NCBI GenBank assembly: GCA_030710605.1 | Contig: CP092886.1 | Coordinates: 50,150,390-50,214,389 of the forward strand | Source of the DNA: Cordylochernes scorpioides | Lineage: Eukaryota > Arthropoda > Arachnida > Pseudoscorpiones > Chernetidae | Direction: 5' to 3' | DNA length: 64,000 bases | The notes under the pieces: generated by a model | Seen by the model: the letters and a program-made list of their open reading frames with translations, nothing else | What the model was told of the DNA's origin: nothing | The model's database searches: none | Translations under genes and position numbers: made by a program | Part shown: one piece after another, positions 19,312 to 30,480 of the stretch | How the letters are laid out: each line of letters begins with the position of its first letter | How positions within the stretch are numbered: position 1 is the stretch's first letter

Positions 19312-22300
19312 AGCAAGCGCCCTTCGCTGGAGGTAAGGTCGCTGAGGAGATTATAAATCCTCCGCCGCTCATAGCCGCTAAACTATCACAGAATATAGTT
19401 GACGTTACTATTGACGATAAAACTTTTCCTGCCCTTGTCGACAGCGGCGCTTCGTTTTCGGTTATTTCGGACCACTTTAGACAACAACACAAAAAGACTA
19501 TGTTCAGTGACGCTGGCATGACACTTAGAGTTGCCGACGGGAAATATATCGTTTCCAGGGGCCGATGTACGTTACGTTTAGAAATAAACGGATTAGTACA
19601 GCCGTTTGAATTCATTGTTTTACCAAGTTGTAGCCACGACATCATTCTCGGTTGGGACTTTCTGGAGGCGTCAAGGGCTATAATCGATTGTGGTAGCGCC
19701 GAGATTCTGTTAGAAAAAGCAGAACTACCAGAGGATTCTTCGAGCATATTCCAAACTGTGGCCGCCGACGATAGCTTTATAATCCCCGCTGGATCAACCA
19801 AGCAGATAAACGTAATCAGCGAAGCTATACTCGGTGTGAGTGATGTCGTAATGAAGCCTTCGAGGATCCTCTTTCTAGAACGTGATCTGATGGTTCCCGC
19901 CTCGATCTTCGCTGTCCAGCATGGAAAAGGGAGAATTTGGATAACCAACATCGGCACATGTGATCGAACTGTCCCCAAAGGAATGTGTATTGGAGAGATA
20001 CAGGTACTGGAAGAGGGTCAGCTGGCGGTTATCGGTGATGCTTCGGACACCAATCGGCAGGGGATTCTTGGACAAGAAAACTCTCCAAACATTGCCTCGA
20101 TGATAAGCCCTGATCTATCCATGCTTGAAAGGACCAGGATATGTTCGATACTTGGGAGTTTCAGCGGCTTATTTGAATTTAATAAGTTTCCGTCTAATCT
20201 GACGAGCACAGCCAAGCACAAGATAAATACAGAGGACCATCCCCCGATTAAACGCCGTCCATATCGAGTGTCGCAGGTCGAACGTCAAACCATTCAGAAT
20301 GAGGTCGACAAAATGTTGAAAGGAGGTATAGTTCAGCTTTCCGAAAGTCCTTGGTCCTCTCCTGTGGTATTAGTGAAAAAGAAAAATGGTAGTTGGCGTT
20401 TCTGTGTCGATTACAGACACCTGAATAAAATCACAAAAAAGGATGTATATCCACTACCAAGGATTGACGATACACTCGATTGCTTAAGAGGGGCGAGTTA
20501 TTATTCTTCCATGGACCTCCGTTCTGGTTACTGGCAGATTGAGGTGGATGAGGCAGATCGCGAAAAGACCGCCTTCATTACACCCGACGGATTGTACGAG
20601 TTCAAAGTTATGCCTTTCGGGCTGTGTAACGCCCCAGCGACATTTGAAAGAATGATGGATACCTTGCTGAGGGGGTTGAAGTGGTCAATGTGCCTTTGCT
20701 ATCTGGACGATATTATTGTGTTTTCACCCACCTTTGACGAACATGTTCGACGCCTTGAATTAGTTCTCAGGTGTCTCTCAAAGGCTGGACTTGTGTTAAA
20801 TCCAGACAAGTGCTTGTTCGGAACAAAACGACTAAGCATTTTTGGGCATCTGGTGGATGGAGAGGGCGTGCACCCCGACCCGGGTAAAGTTGATGCTATG
20901 TCCAAATTCCCTACTCCCAAATCCTTTACTGATGTAAGAAGTTTCATTGGAATGTGCTCATATTATCGTCGTTTCATTAAGAATTTTGCTCAAAAAGCTG
21001 AACCACTACACAGGTTGTTGAGAAAGGACACCAGATTCGAATGGGGACCAGATCAACGGCAGGCCTATGAATCCTTGAAGTTGGCACTCGCGTCGGAACC
21101 CGTCTTGACCCACTTTGACGAAAAGTATGCGACCGAACTGCACACCGACGCCAGTGGGTTTGGAATTGGTGCGGTTTTGGTCCAGGTCCAGGGAGGAAGT
21201 GAAAAACCGATTGGATATGCATCAAGAACGCTGTCAACAGCTGAAAAAAATTATTCAACAACGGAGCGGGAGTGTCTTGCCGCGATTTGGGCGATCGGCA
21301 AGTTCCGTCCATACCTATTTGGTCGCTCGTTTACAATTGTGACGGATCATCACTCGCTCTGTTGGCTTTCGGGACTGAAGGACCCGTCGGGAAGACTGGC
21401 CAGGTGGGCCTTAAGACTTCAGGAGTACAATGTGAACGTGGTATATAAAAACGGCAGAAAACATCAAGATGCCGATTGTCTCTCACGCAATCCAATCGAA
21501 GCGAATAACCCAGGGGAATCCGAAGATGACATACCAACATTAGCTGCTTTAACTGATATCGTCGCGGAACAGCGGAAAGATCCGGTAATTGTGAGAATAT
21601 CGGAGGAATGTTCGAGGAACGATCAAAACCGCTTCAAAATAATCAATGGAGCTCTTTACAAGCGGAATTTCGACCCAGTGGGGCAACCGTGGCTATTGGT
21701 GATCCCCAGGCATTTGCGCCCTGACGTCCTCAGAAGTCTCCACGATAATCCAACTGCCGGTCATTTAGGGTTGGCTAAAACCCACGATAGAATTAGGAGG
21801 AAGTATTTTTGGCCAGGTCTTCTGAGGAGCATAAGAAAATATGTCGGTCACTGTAGGGAGTGCCAGCGTCGTAAACATGCTCCCTTGCGACCGCCCGGAT
21901 TGCTGCAACCGATACCACCCACCTCTGTTCCGTTCCAAAGAGTCGGAATTGATCTCCTCGGAAGATTCCCAATATCCCATTTAGGAAATAAATGGATAAT
22001 AGTTTGCACAGACTATCTGACGCGATACGCTATCACCCGAGCCTTACCATCGGCAGACGCTCAGCAAGTGGCCAAGTTCGTCCTGGAGGACGTAGTGCTT
22101 AAACATGGAGCACCACGAGAAATAATTACTGACCGGGGTAGGGTTTTTCAGTCTAAACTAATATCCGAGCTGACGGGACTTTGCTCTTCGGCTCAGAGAT
22201 TTACCACGGCGTACCATCCTCAGACGAATGGTCTCACTGAGAGACTTAATAAAACCCTGGCCGACATGATGTCAATGTATGTGGACGTCGAACAAAAGGA

Positions 22301-22823
22301 ATGGGACGTTATTCTTCCGTTCATCACGTTTGCTTACAATACGGCGAAGCAGGACACCACCGGATTCACCCCATTCAGCCTCATCCATGGACGAGAAGCT
22401 GAAACTACGTTGGATACATTGTTTCCTCTTTTAAAAGATGAAGATCAAGAGGACTATAATCGAGAGATAGTGACTCTAGCAGAGGAGACGCGACAATTGG
22501 CTCGGCTACATACACTGAGAGCGCAAGAGGGCAATAAACGACTCTACGACGCCAAACATCGAGAAGTGAGCTATCAGCCAGGCGATAAAGTATGGATATT
22601 TATACCCGTTCGGAAAATAGGGATATCCGAAAAATTAATAAAACGATATTTCGGCCCTTATAGGGTGACGAGACGCATTTCGGATGTGACGTACGAAGTT
22701 GAAAGTCTAGACACTACTAACCGCCGTCGTAAGCCAAAGGAAATTGTGCACGTAGTGAGAATGAAGAACTACCGTGACCCGGGCGAACAACTGGACCTAC
22801 CCGAGGATGAGCCTGCCGTCTGA
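19302..22823 (+). CDS. Gypsy A Pol polyprotein (protease, RT, RNase H, integrase)
   Basis: A 1173-codon open frame with no stop. Protease LVDSGASFSVIS (Asp codon at 19440) and IILGWDFLEAS. RT entry SPWSSPVVLVKKKNGSWRFC, MDLRSGYWQIEVDEADREKT, catalytic CYLDDIIVFS at 20700. RNase [47 protein letters not shown]. Integrase: H near GHLGLAKTHD with CRECQRRK (HHCC), then core Asp at 21951 (GIDLLGRF), Asp at 22131 (ITDRGRVF) and Glu at 22239 (NGLTERLNKT). The last two are 35 residues apart, as in DD35E. The tail is a GPYRV...basic region without an obvious chromodomain. Expression as Gag-Pol presumably needs -1 frameshifting. Confidence 0.93.
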   Translation, partial: GKLEQAPFAGGKVAEEIINPPPLIAAKLSQNIVDVTIDDKTFPALVDSGASFSVISDHFRQQHKKTMFSDAGMTLRVADGKYIVSRGRCTLRLEINGLVQPFEFIVLPSCSHDIILGWDFLEASRAIIDCGSAEILLEKAELPEDSSSIFQTVAADDSFIIPAGSTKQINVISEAILGVSDVVMKPSRILFLERDLMVPASIFAVQHGKGRIWITNIGTCDRTVPKGMCIGEIQVLEEGQLAVIGDASDTNRQGILGQENSPNIASMISPDLSMLERTRICSILGSFSGLFEFNKFPSNLTSTAKHKINTEDHPPIKRRPYRVSQVERQTIQNEVDKMLKGGIVQLSESPWSSPVVLVKKKNGSWRFCVDYRHLNKITKKDVYPLPRIDDTLDCLRGASYYSSMDLRSGYWQIEVDEADREKTAFITPDGLYEFKVMPFGLCNAPATFERMMDTLLRGLKWSMCLCYLDDIIVFSPTFDEHVRRLELVLRCLSKAGLVLNPDKCLFGTKRLSIFGHLVDGEGVHPDPGKVDAMSKFPTPKSFTDVRSFIGMCSYYRRFIKNFAQKAEPLHRLLRKDTRFEWGPDQRQAYESLKLALASEPVLTHFDEKYATELHTDASGFGIGAVLVQVQGGSEKPIGYASRTLSTAEKNYSTTERECLAAIWAIGKFRPYLFGRSFTIVTDHHSLCWLSGLKDPSGRLARWALRLQEYNVNVVYKNGRKHQDADCLSRNPIEANNPGESEDDIPTLAALTDIVAEQRKDPVIVRISEECSRNDQNRFKIINGALYKRNFDPVGQPWLLVIPRHLRPDVLRSLHDNPTAGHLGLAKTHDRIRRKYFWPGLLRSIRKYVGHCRECQRRKHAPLRPPGLLQPIPPTSVPFQRVGIDLLGRFPISHLGNKWIIVCTDYLTRYAITRALPSADAQQVAKFVLEDVVLKHGAPREIITDRGRVFQSKLISELTGLCSSAQRFTTAYHPQTNGLTERLNKTLADMMSMYVDVEQKEWDVILPFITFAYNTAKQDTTGFTPFSLIHGREAETTLDTLFPLLKDEDQEDYNREIVTLAEETRQLARLHTLRAQEGNKRLYDAKHREVSYQPGDKVWIFIPVRKIGISEKLIKRYFGPYRVTRRISDVTYEVESLDTTNRRRKPKEIVHVVRMKNYRDPGEQLDLPEDEPAV

Positions 22824-22858
22824 CAGCGAGGACGCTGTCCTTTTGGAGAGGAGGGCAT

Positions 22859-23051
22859 TGTAGCGTTATTTGTTGTATTGTTTTACATAATTAGGTTTTG
22901 GATTTTGTTTGTGTTTGTTTTGCATGTATTGAGTTAATGATTGGTGTATATGTTCGTGTATTCTTTGATTTGAGTAGTCTGCTCGTTGGCAGCAATAAAC
23001 GTTTATCGTTCGATTTATCTACGCCTGTTGCTTGCAATTCTTACCGCCACA
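22859..23051 (+). repeat. Gypsy A 3' LTR
   Basis: 193 bp, one copy of the 56-bp segment, otherwise almost identical to the 5' LTR. Confidence 0.92.
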
Positions 23052-23178
23052 ATATATAAGGACCTTATAGATAAAACATTTATCAACATGTAGAAAAAAA
23101 TTGATCACACAGATGCACGCGCTCACGTTTTTTCGAATTTATAAGCTCGAGTATATCAGAACATTTTCTAAATTCAGT

Positions 23179-24223
23179 ATGGGCTGTATTGAAAAACAAC
23201 GAGTCTGCATAGAGTTTTGCTTTAAATTAGGGAGAACAGTTTCGAATCATTTCAAATGTTAAAGCAGACTTTTAAAGAAGATGCCCTATTACAATCGAGG
23301 ACATTTAAATGGTTTGAACGATTTAAAGCTGGCCGAACAAGCGTCAAGGATGATCTACACACTGATAGACCTTTATCGATAAGAAACCCCGAAAATACAC
23401 TCAAAATCAAGTCATCGATCAAAGAAACCCTAGAATAACTATCAGAGAGCTATCAGAAAACTTGGATATCTCTTTTGTAACATGCCAAACCATCATAAAG
23501 AATGATGTGCATCTTAAATGATCCTGGCTAAATTTGTCCCACATCTCTTAAGAATGAGCAAAAAGAGCATCGCGAAGAAACATGGTCGAAATGTTTTATT
23601 ATGATCCCCATTGGCTCAAAAATTTTATCACGGGAGATGAAACATGGGTGTACAGATATGATCCAGAGACTAAGAGGCAATCAAGCCAGTGGCTAGCGCC
23701 TGGAGAACCAAGATTCAAGAAAGCAAGGATGATCAAATAGATGCTTAAGTGTCTTCTTATCACTTTCTTTCATGTAAAGGAATTGGTACACTACGAATTT
23801 GTGCCCGAGGGTAGGCCATTAATCAACATTACTATCTCGATGTATTGTGACGTTTAAGGGAGGCTGTGCTTCAGAAACGACCCGAAAAATGGCATCAGAA
23901 AATTTGGCTCTTGCAACATGACAACGCACTGACTGCCACATATGGCCTTCACTGTACAACTCTATTTGGCTAAACAGAAAATTGCTTTACTACTCCAGCC
24001 ACCCTATTCTCCTGAGCTTGCTCCCAACGACTTTTTCTTTACCCTAAAATAAAAAAGTCTTAAAAGGACACACATCAATTTGACTCAATACCTATAATAA
24101 AGGAGAATACGAAGAATATTTTGAAAAGCCTGAAAGATTAGGATTTTCAGAGGTGTTTTGATATCTGAAAAATAATGGAACAAATGTATAGATAATGATG
24201 GTGATTATTTTGAGAAATTTTAA
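23179..24223 (+). pseudogene. mariner A transposase, degenerate
   Basis: Starts MGCIEKQRVCIEFCFKLGR, then after a shift TFKWFERFKAGRTSVKDD, the mariner DNA-binding N terminus. FITGDETWVYRYDPETKRQS carries the first catalytic Asp. The end contains PPYSPELAPNDFFFTLK with the third Asp (D34D type) and a decayed GDYFEKF-like tail before TAA at 24221. At least four frameshifts or stops. Confidence 0.85.
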
Positions 24224-24289
24224 ATAGAACTTTATTATACTTTTGTGATTCTTTAAATATTTAGCATTCCTGGAAATTATTGATCACAC

Positions 24290-24292
<3 letters not shown>

Positions 24293-24333
<41 letters not shown>
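24293..24333. repeat. (TA)n microsatellite
   Basis: About 19 perfect AT units beside the right end of mariner A. Confidence 0.95.
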
Positions 24334-24336
<3 letters not shown>

Positions 24337-25363
24337 CTATAACATTCGCCCTTTCTAGAATGGGCTTAAAATGACAGCTAGAGTTTTAAGGCATAATTAA
24401 AAGTTTATCTTATGCTAAACACAATATAGTATAGAACTTTAACATATTGTACATGCGAAGAAAAATTATAAGGATAATTGAACATGAAAATGTTTCTATG
24501 TACTCTCACACCGCTAAATTCTCCATTGCATAATTAATTCATTTTATTGAAGAATTTTGAAATCCTTTCTTTACATATTCTCTCTCTCGCTTCTCTCTTC
24601 TTATTCCTGCTTATTTACATATATCGTCACTATTGTATTTTGGGATTTCCTCTCGCTTTTCGTTTATTTATTTGAAATAATATAGTCACATAAAAATGAT
24701 AAAATACAAATATCAGAATGATATAGAAATTAATTTAATTTCAAATCAATCGAAATATGTAAAATATAGACTAATGCTCATTATAGATTCCCAATATAGA
24801 CTATATAGCCAATTCAATATACAATCGCAGCCAAAATTTATTTGAAAACAATAAATCTTAATTTTTAAAGACTCTTTTGCAAAAATATATTTTAAAATAT
24901 AGCTATGGAGTTATTTTAAACATTTTCTGAATGTGTTTTGCTCAGATTCATGATAGAAACTCAGAAATTGTCATTTCTTCCCACTTTGAATTCCTGAACA
25001 TTCCAAATATTCCAATTGTCAACTCCAAATTGAATAAGAGTTAAAATCGTGCATAACCAACAAATAAATAATTATTATTTATATAAATAAATAAAAAAGC
25101 ATGTATTTGAAACAATTAGGGCCATCTTTTATAAAATTTTGATAATAGAATTTTTTTTCAGAGAAATATTAATGATTTCATGTAACAATCTTTTATTTAT
25201 ATTCAAAATACCTATAAATAATACAAAAATAGCTGGAAATAATGTTATTTTGGGCAAAATCGCATGAATTTAAGGGTTAATATTGTCACAGTAGTGATGC
25301 AGACAAGTAGTTTCTTTAGAAAAAAATGTTTATTTAAAAATAAGATAACATTGGCTGTACGAA
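24334..25363. other. AT-rich stretch, nothing recognised
   Basis: About 1 kb of AT-rich sequence with no coding similarity or repeat structure that I can see. Confidence 0.4.
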
Positions 25364-25367
25364 TATA

Positions 25368-26673
25368 CAAGGTATGTCCCATAAGTTCCCGGACTGGGTC
25401 CATAAAAAAAAAGGTAAGATATATATTTTTAAAATTATTAAAACTTTTTAAAGTAATCCCCCCTTGCTTCAACGCACCAGCGCCATCGTTTCCCCAAATT
25501 GTCGAAACAGTTTTTATAGAGCTCTTTTGGAATGCTCTTCAATGCCAACAGAGATTTTTCTATTATGTCATCCCTGGTGTCAAAATGTCTTCCTTTTAGA
25601 ACTGCTTTAAGTTTGGGGAACAGAAAAAAAGTCATTTGGTGTGATGTCTGGGGAATAGGGTGGTTGAGGTAGGATTTCTGTCCCGTTTTTAGCCAAAATA
25701 ACTCGTCACCAAGTGCGCTGTGTGAGGGCGGGCATTGTTATGGTGTAGAATCCAGTCACCATTAGGCCATTTTTCTGGCATTTTTTTTTTCGAATCGCTT
25801 CCCTTAGATGGCGAAGAATGTCCAAATACATTTCCTTAATAACCGTTTGGCCTGCAGGAAGATACTCGTGATGAACAATGCCCTTGTTATCCAAAAAAGC
25901 GACCAGCAACATCTTGTTTCTGGATTTCAATATCCTGGATTTTTTTGGTCTAGGCTCACCCTGACCTCTCCACTCGGCATATTGACGCTTGGTTTCAGGG
26001 CCATAGTCATAGACCCATGTCTCGTCGCCTGTGATTATCTTGTCTTTCCATTCCGGATCCGTTCTTGTCATTTCCAACATGTTCTCACAGGTTGCAAGCC
26101 GACACAGTTTTTGCTCATTAGTGAGGAATCTTGGGATGAATTTTGCAGGAGTCTTTTTGAGCTTCAAATCTTTGGTTACGATCCTTCCAATCGTTGTTTT
26201 AGAGATGCCTATGTCTTGCTCTAGCTCCAGCAAAGTGGTTCGAGGATTTTCTTTTATCAAATGGGTGATATTTTGCACATTTTGGGCGTCCTTGCCGAGG
26301 TTCATCTTCAATGGAAATTCTGCCAGCTTTAAATCTAGAATGCCATTCAAAAACAGTTGTTCTCTTTGGAGAGTCATTGGGGAATACTTTATTAAGCATT
26401 TCAAAAGTTTCGGTTGCAGATATTTGAAGTTTCACACAAAATTCTATGCAAATCCTCTGCTTCAATTTTTGTTCCATCGTAAAATCGCCGCAGCGCTAGG
26501 TGTGACCTTTAAATAAATTAGAATGACCTTGGCGCGCGCTAATGTACCGCCTCGATATTGGTACCACCGTGTTGCCTGATATTTTTTCTATAATAAACAG
26601 TCAAATTTATTTACATTTTTCATTCATTTATTTTTTTATGGACCCAGTCCGGGAACTTATGGGACATACCTTG
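25368..26673 (-). mobile_element. mariner element B
   Basis: 1306 bp with inverted termini CAAGGTATGTCCCATAAGTT continuing CCCGGACTGGGTCCATAAAA on the left and their complement at 26634-26673. TA dinucleotides flank both ends. Confidence 0.93.
25438..26477 (-). pseudogene. mariner B transposase, three frameshifted pieces
   Basis: MEQKLKQRICIEFCVKLQIS and VFEWHSRFKAGRISIEDEPR give the N-terminal HTH. LEQDIGISKTTIGRIVTKDL is the second HTH. IITGDETWVYDYGPETKRQY has the first Asp. LVAFLDNKGIVHHEYLPAGQ follows. The final part reads FFLFPKLKAVLKGRHFDTRD and RWRWCVEARGDYFKKF-stop. Frames switch near 26400 and 25710; the second catalytic motif (HDNA) lies in the disrupted part. Confidence 0.88.
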
Positions 26674-26677
26674 TATA

Positions 26678-29018
26678 AGATCAAAATTATTTCAAATAAT
26701 AATCATCAACATGGAGGGTAAATGAAACAGCAGTTGAGTCAATTCAATTCAAGGGCAAATTATTTTTTTTAAAATCAGTCTTTTTCTTCTTCTTCCTTAT
26801 CTCCACTCAAACATATTAGGATATCAAGGTGTGACCCTTGATGGTGTGTTTGACAACCATCATGACTGTGTGAAGTAGAATGCGTCTGCTTTTGTCATTA
26901 AGACTGGGAACACTACTCAGTGGCAGGCCGACTTAGCTCCAAAAGAAATGGCTACCTCTGACATGAGGAACAGACGCAATGTGCAGCCGCTCCTAACATG
27001 GAGTACAAACGCTGCTCATCCTGTATCTCTGGATTAGGAGCCCTTACAGGGTACTATCAGCCGGGCCAGATGAGCCCAGGTTTTTTAGTGAGCTAGTTAC
27101 TGCTCCCCCTCCTCCTTTTTCATCCGGGCTTGGGACTGGCAAAGGCGGAGTTCCACTTTTAATCAGTGATAATATATAATTTAATTAATTATTCACTGAC
27201 ATTGCCCCCTTTTTGGGTGAAAAGCATCTCCCTGTACCTCTTTCTACATGTACAGATCCACCTAGTCCACTGGATCATGGTAAGGCTTCATCTTGAGCGT
27301 ACTAGGTCTCTTTTCTGGCACGTCAGGCCTGATGGTTCCGCGGATTAGACTCTGTCCAGGTCACCTTGCAAGGTCCGAAATAGTTTTTCATGAGTTTTTC
27401 TGATATTCACACTTTTTGATTCCCTTTTAAATTTCTCACGCTACTTCTCTATTCCATATTCCCCAAATTTAGCTCAATTCCTTTTGTTGTTAGGCCCATC
27501 TTACTTTTCTCCTTCTTTAAATATTTTTCAAAATGTTTTGTTGTTAGTAGTGATTTTCTTCCTTGGTCCCCTTTAACTTTAGACCATCTTAAAATTGATC
27601 AGGAAACTCGTAATAACATTCCTTAAATCCTATCTCTTTCCTAGTTAATCTACTTAGACTATTCTGGTGTAATGTATTGCAAAGAAAATTCTTTTATGGC
27701 ACAATATAACAACCTGAGTGGATTCCTAAATAACAATCTCTGAGTGTCTTAATTCCTTGAGGTTCTCTTTAGTCAATCCTAACTAGGTTCAATGATAATC
27801 CAAGACCGCATTTCTTCATAGCCTAACGCACCAGTTTATGATACTGCTACTGTTAGTCCCCACTCCTGTCATATAAGTGTAGAAAGCTATGAGTGACAGC
27901 TAGCACTCTCTATGTATAATGTTGACAAATCCCATGACGACTTGGTGACAGGAATCCCCCCCCTTCCAAGTACATTTGTACTAGGAACCTCATCTGCTAT
28001 CAAATGGCCAGACCTCAGAAAGAAAAATGGATCTGCAGGTTTCAACCTGCAATCTTCCATTTCCCTCATACCTGAGAAACGAGACTGGAATACCCTGATC
28101 TCTAGGTCTTAAGTTAACCCTAACATGTTGGCTAAAACTGAAACTTCTACACGTTCCAGTAAACCCATCAATGAAGCACAGGACTCGGCTTAGTAGAACC
28201 CACACATTTTGCAATAGAAAATAATATTCTTTGAGGAAACAAACCAATGGAGTGAGTATTTGCTAAAGATGAGATTTGCACATTTATCTTAAAGTTATAC
28301 AATCCTAATAAAATTGATCCTATTAAATTCCCTAACACTATTCTAATGTATCTTTGGTTTAACAGTATATTATATTCTATCTTTGCCACAATCAATGTAA
28401 TAATTCATTCATACTTCCCCCCATTTTACAATTGCCTTGTGCATACAAACTAAGTTTTAAAATCTATTGCACAAACCAAAAAAAGTTACCTCTTTCTTTA
28501 AATAATTATACCTAACACCAAAGACACCCCTTCAGGACTAAATTATGATAAATCAAACTTCAAACCAATTTCTGGAGGGGAACTAAATCATTCTAAATAA
28601 AATTACCTATACCTGAAAAATCTTCTTAGAGCTTTTTTATATCTAAGAATGAATGCTATCAGTCCTAACTGCAAGCTAACCTAATATTTAAGCATGAATA
28701 CCATTGTCCCCCCAAATTGTCTTTGCCTCACTACCCAGTACCATGGTAAAAGATAATTTTATTGAGACAATTAACAAATTAGAGCTACATAGAACCACTA
28801 AAACAACTCTTAAAACTACAAACTCTTATTATCAACAGCACCTTTAGCCTGACCCCTGGTTCATCATCCCAGGACACTACTTCTTGTCATCAGCATCTTC
28901 TCCTGTTGCTATGTTCCTACAGTTGATAGTTTGATATTCATGAACTAACCAAACCATAATATGGAATAAATATCAGCGGCAATAACAGCATCTTGTCAAA
29001 ACCGACTGCAGACAGTAA
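26678..29018. other. Unassigned stretch with a possible RTE-type LINE 3' UTR relic
   Basis: No gene. The minus strand at about 27120-27150 reads CCAGTCCCAAGCCCGGATGA, wording I associate with RTE-family LINE 3' UTRs, and 26880-27060 is unusually GC-balanced for the region. The rest (27400-29000) is AT-rich with no visible structure. Confidence 0.3.
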
Positions 29019-29023
29019 TGAGA

Positions 29024-29695
29024 TTAGTCTTGGGAATCCACTGCATCCACTATAGCAGATCTGAGAGCTGCAACAGTGTTGTGGGAATGACTATTGGAGT
29101 CAGTCTCAACTACACCCCACAGGTAATAGTCCAGCAGATTGACATCTAGTGAGCTGGGGGACCAAACGTTAGGTGTGACATTGATGATGATCTTCTCGTC
29201 TGAGTAAAAACAGATCTTTCCTGGAACTACAGGATGTTTGAGCTTGTTCAGAAGGCTCTTGGCTCTGGTCAACAGCTCTGGTTCTGGCTCTGGTTCTCTT
29301 AGACATAAACTATTCTCTCCACATCACATATGATTGTAACTGTAACAGAGGTCCTCATGAACCACACGTCTGATGGTAGACTGATCAACCTGCAGATCTC
29401 TGGCGAGTAACTTTATCGATTTCCCAGGGCGCTCATGCCCATTGATGGCAGCTTGGACATGACTTATAAAATATGGCATCCTGATACTTTCAGAACTTCG
29501 ACAATGTTGTTTCCTTTAGGCAACTCCAGCCACATCACCCTTTGCAGCTCTCAAATTTTACGAACCTTGAAAACAAATGATCAGGCGACCTTCAAGAATG
29601 CAGAAGTTACTGAATCGATATGTCCTGCCGCCAAGGAGACAGTAACTGCATGCCTTTTCATTTCTTGTGTAAGAGTAGATTCAACTATGTCTACC
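29024..29695 (-). pseudogene. Tc1/mariner/IS630-type transposase relic with internal deletion
   Basis: N-terminal helix-turn-helix remnants (about 29690-29340) include RDLQVDQSTIRRVVHEDL. The catalytic part reads VVPGKICFYSDEKIIINV (first Asp) and jumps to VWSPSSLDVNLLDYYLWGVV with the terminal Asp. The region holding the second Asp is missing, so the piece is about 150 residues shorter than a normal transposase. Stops occur near 29300. Confidence 0.65.
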
Positions 29696-29699
29696 TGAA

Positions 29700-30480
29700 A
29701 AAAAAAACTGTTACTATAACACAGGAAAGTCTAACACCTATATTGAGTGTTCTCAAGGTGCTGCTGTATTCTGTACATGTCGGATGAAATGCATTTCTCC
29801 TCAAAATTGGGACTCTCCCAGATAATTTTAGTGAGGAAAAGAGTTACTATTGTTACAAAGATGTAGGAAAAATGTTCTATCAAAGCCAAGGGGATGGCAA
29901 CTTTCTGGCCAACTAATGCTGATGACTGAATAGGAATGTGGTGTCTGTTGAGCATAGTTGAAAGTTGCTAAAAGACCATTTAGTCCTAAGAAGGCTTGAT
30001 TGTTAGCTGTACTATTTTAATTATTTATTGGAACATTGTGTGTGTAAATATTCTGTGTGAAAAATCATTACAGATTTTAAAGTAATCTATTTAATATAAA
30101 GAGTGATTTCTCTTTGTGTGTAAAGGAGACCTATTTGCAGGGTGAAAGTGTCCTTCAAAGGGAAAGGTGTCCTTTATGGTGAGCAGTTAATTGGTAAATA
30201 AGGTAATTTTGGCACTGAAAATTGTCCTTTGTAGAGAAGTGTCCTCTTGCAAGAGGGTCTTCTTATGGACATCATATTGTATTTTAATATGAGGTAACAA
30301 GATCACATCTAAATAAATATATGGGTCAAAATAGACTTCTTATATAGAATCGCATCAATAACATTGAAGCAGTTGTGCTTTGACGAAGGTTCTGCCAATT
30401 TATGAAGAATTTTCAAAATATAAGGGTTTTTCTTTTGTTCATCCCTATGTAACCGAAGTCGGTCAAAAACAGGAAATTAT
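29700..30480. other. Unassigned stretch with GTGTCCTT-rich patch
   Basis: No gene recognised. Between 30120 and 30270 the words GTGTCCTT/GTGTCCTC and GTCCTTT recur several times in different spacing, perhaps a decayed transposon end. Confidence 0.3.

Larger units (their letters stand above)
17794..23051 (+). mobile_element. Gypsy (Ty3-like) element A, nearly intact
   Basis: 5' LTR 17794-18046 and 3' LTR 22859-23051 start TGTAGCGTTATTTG and end TACCGCCACA. ATAT on each side is the likely target duplication. TGGTGGAGAAGCTGGG after the 5' LTR is the presumed primer site and GGAGAGGAGGGCAT before the 3' LTR is the polypurine tract. Gag has one frameshift. Pol is open through protease, RT, RNase H and integrase. 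Confidence 0.95.
17735..24292 (+). mobile_element. mariner element A, split by gypsy A
   Basis: Left terminus TGATTAATAATTTCCAGGAATG (17741) and right terminus CATTCCTGGAAATTATTGATCA (24264-24285) are inverted repeats of one element. The 5.26-kb gypsy A lies at 17794-23051 inside it. Removing gypsy A leaves about 1.3 kb, the normal mariner length. Confidence 0.85.

Noticed and set aside
18986..19978. 330-codon minus-strand ORF over gypsy A gag/protease
   Set aside because: Antisense to well-supported gag and protease; no motif of its own.
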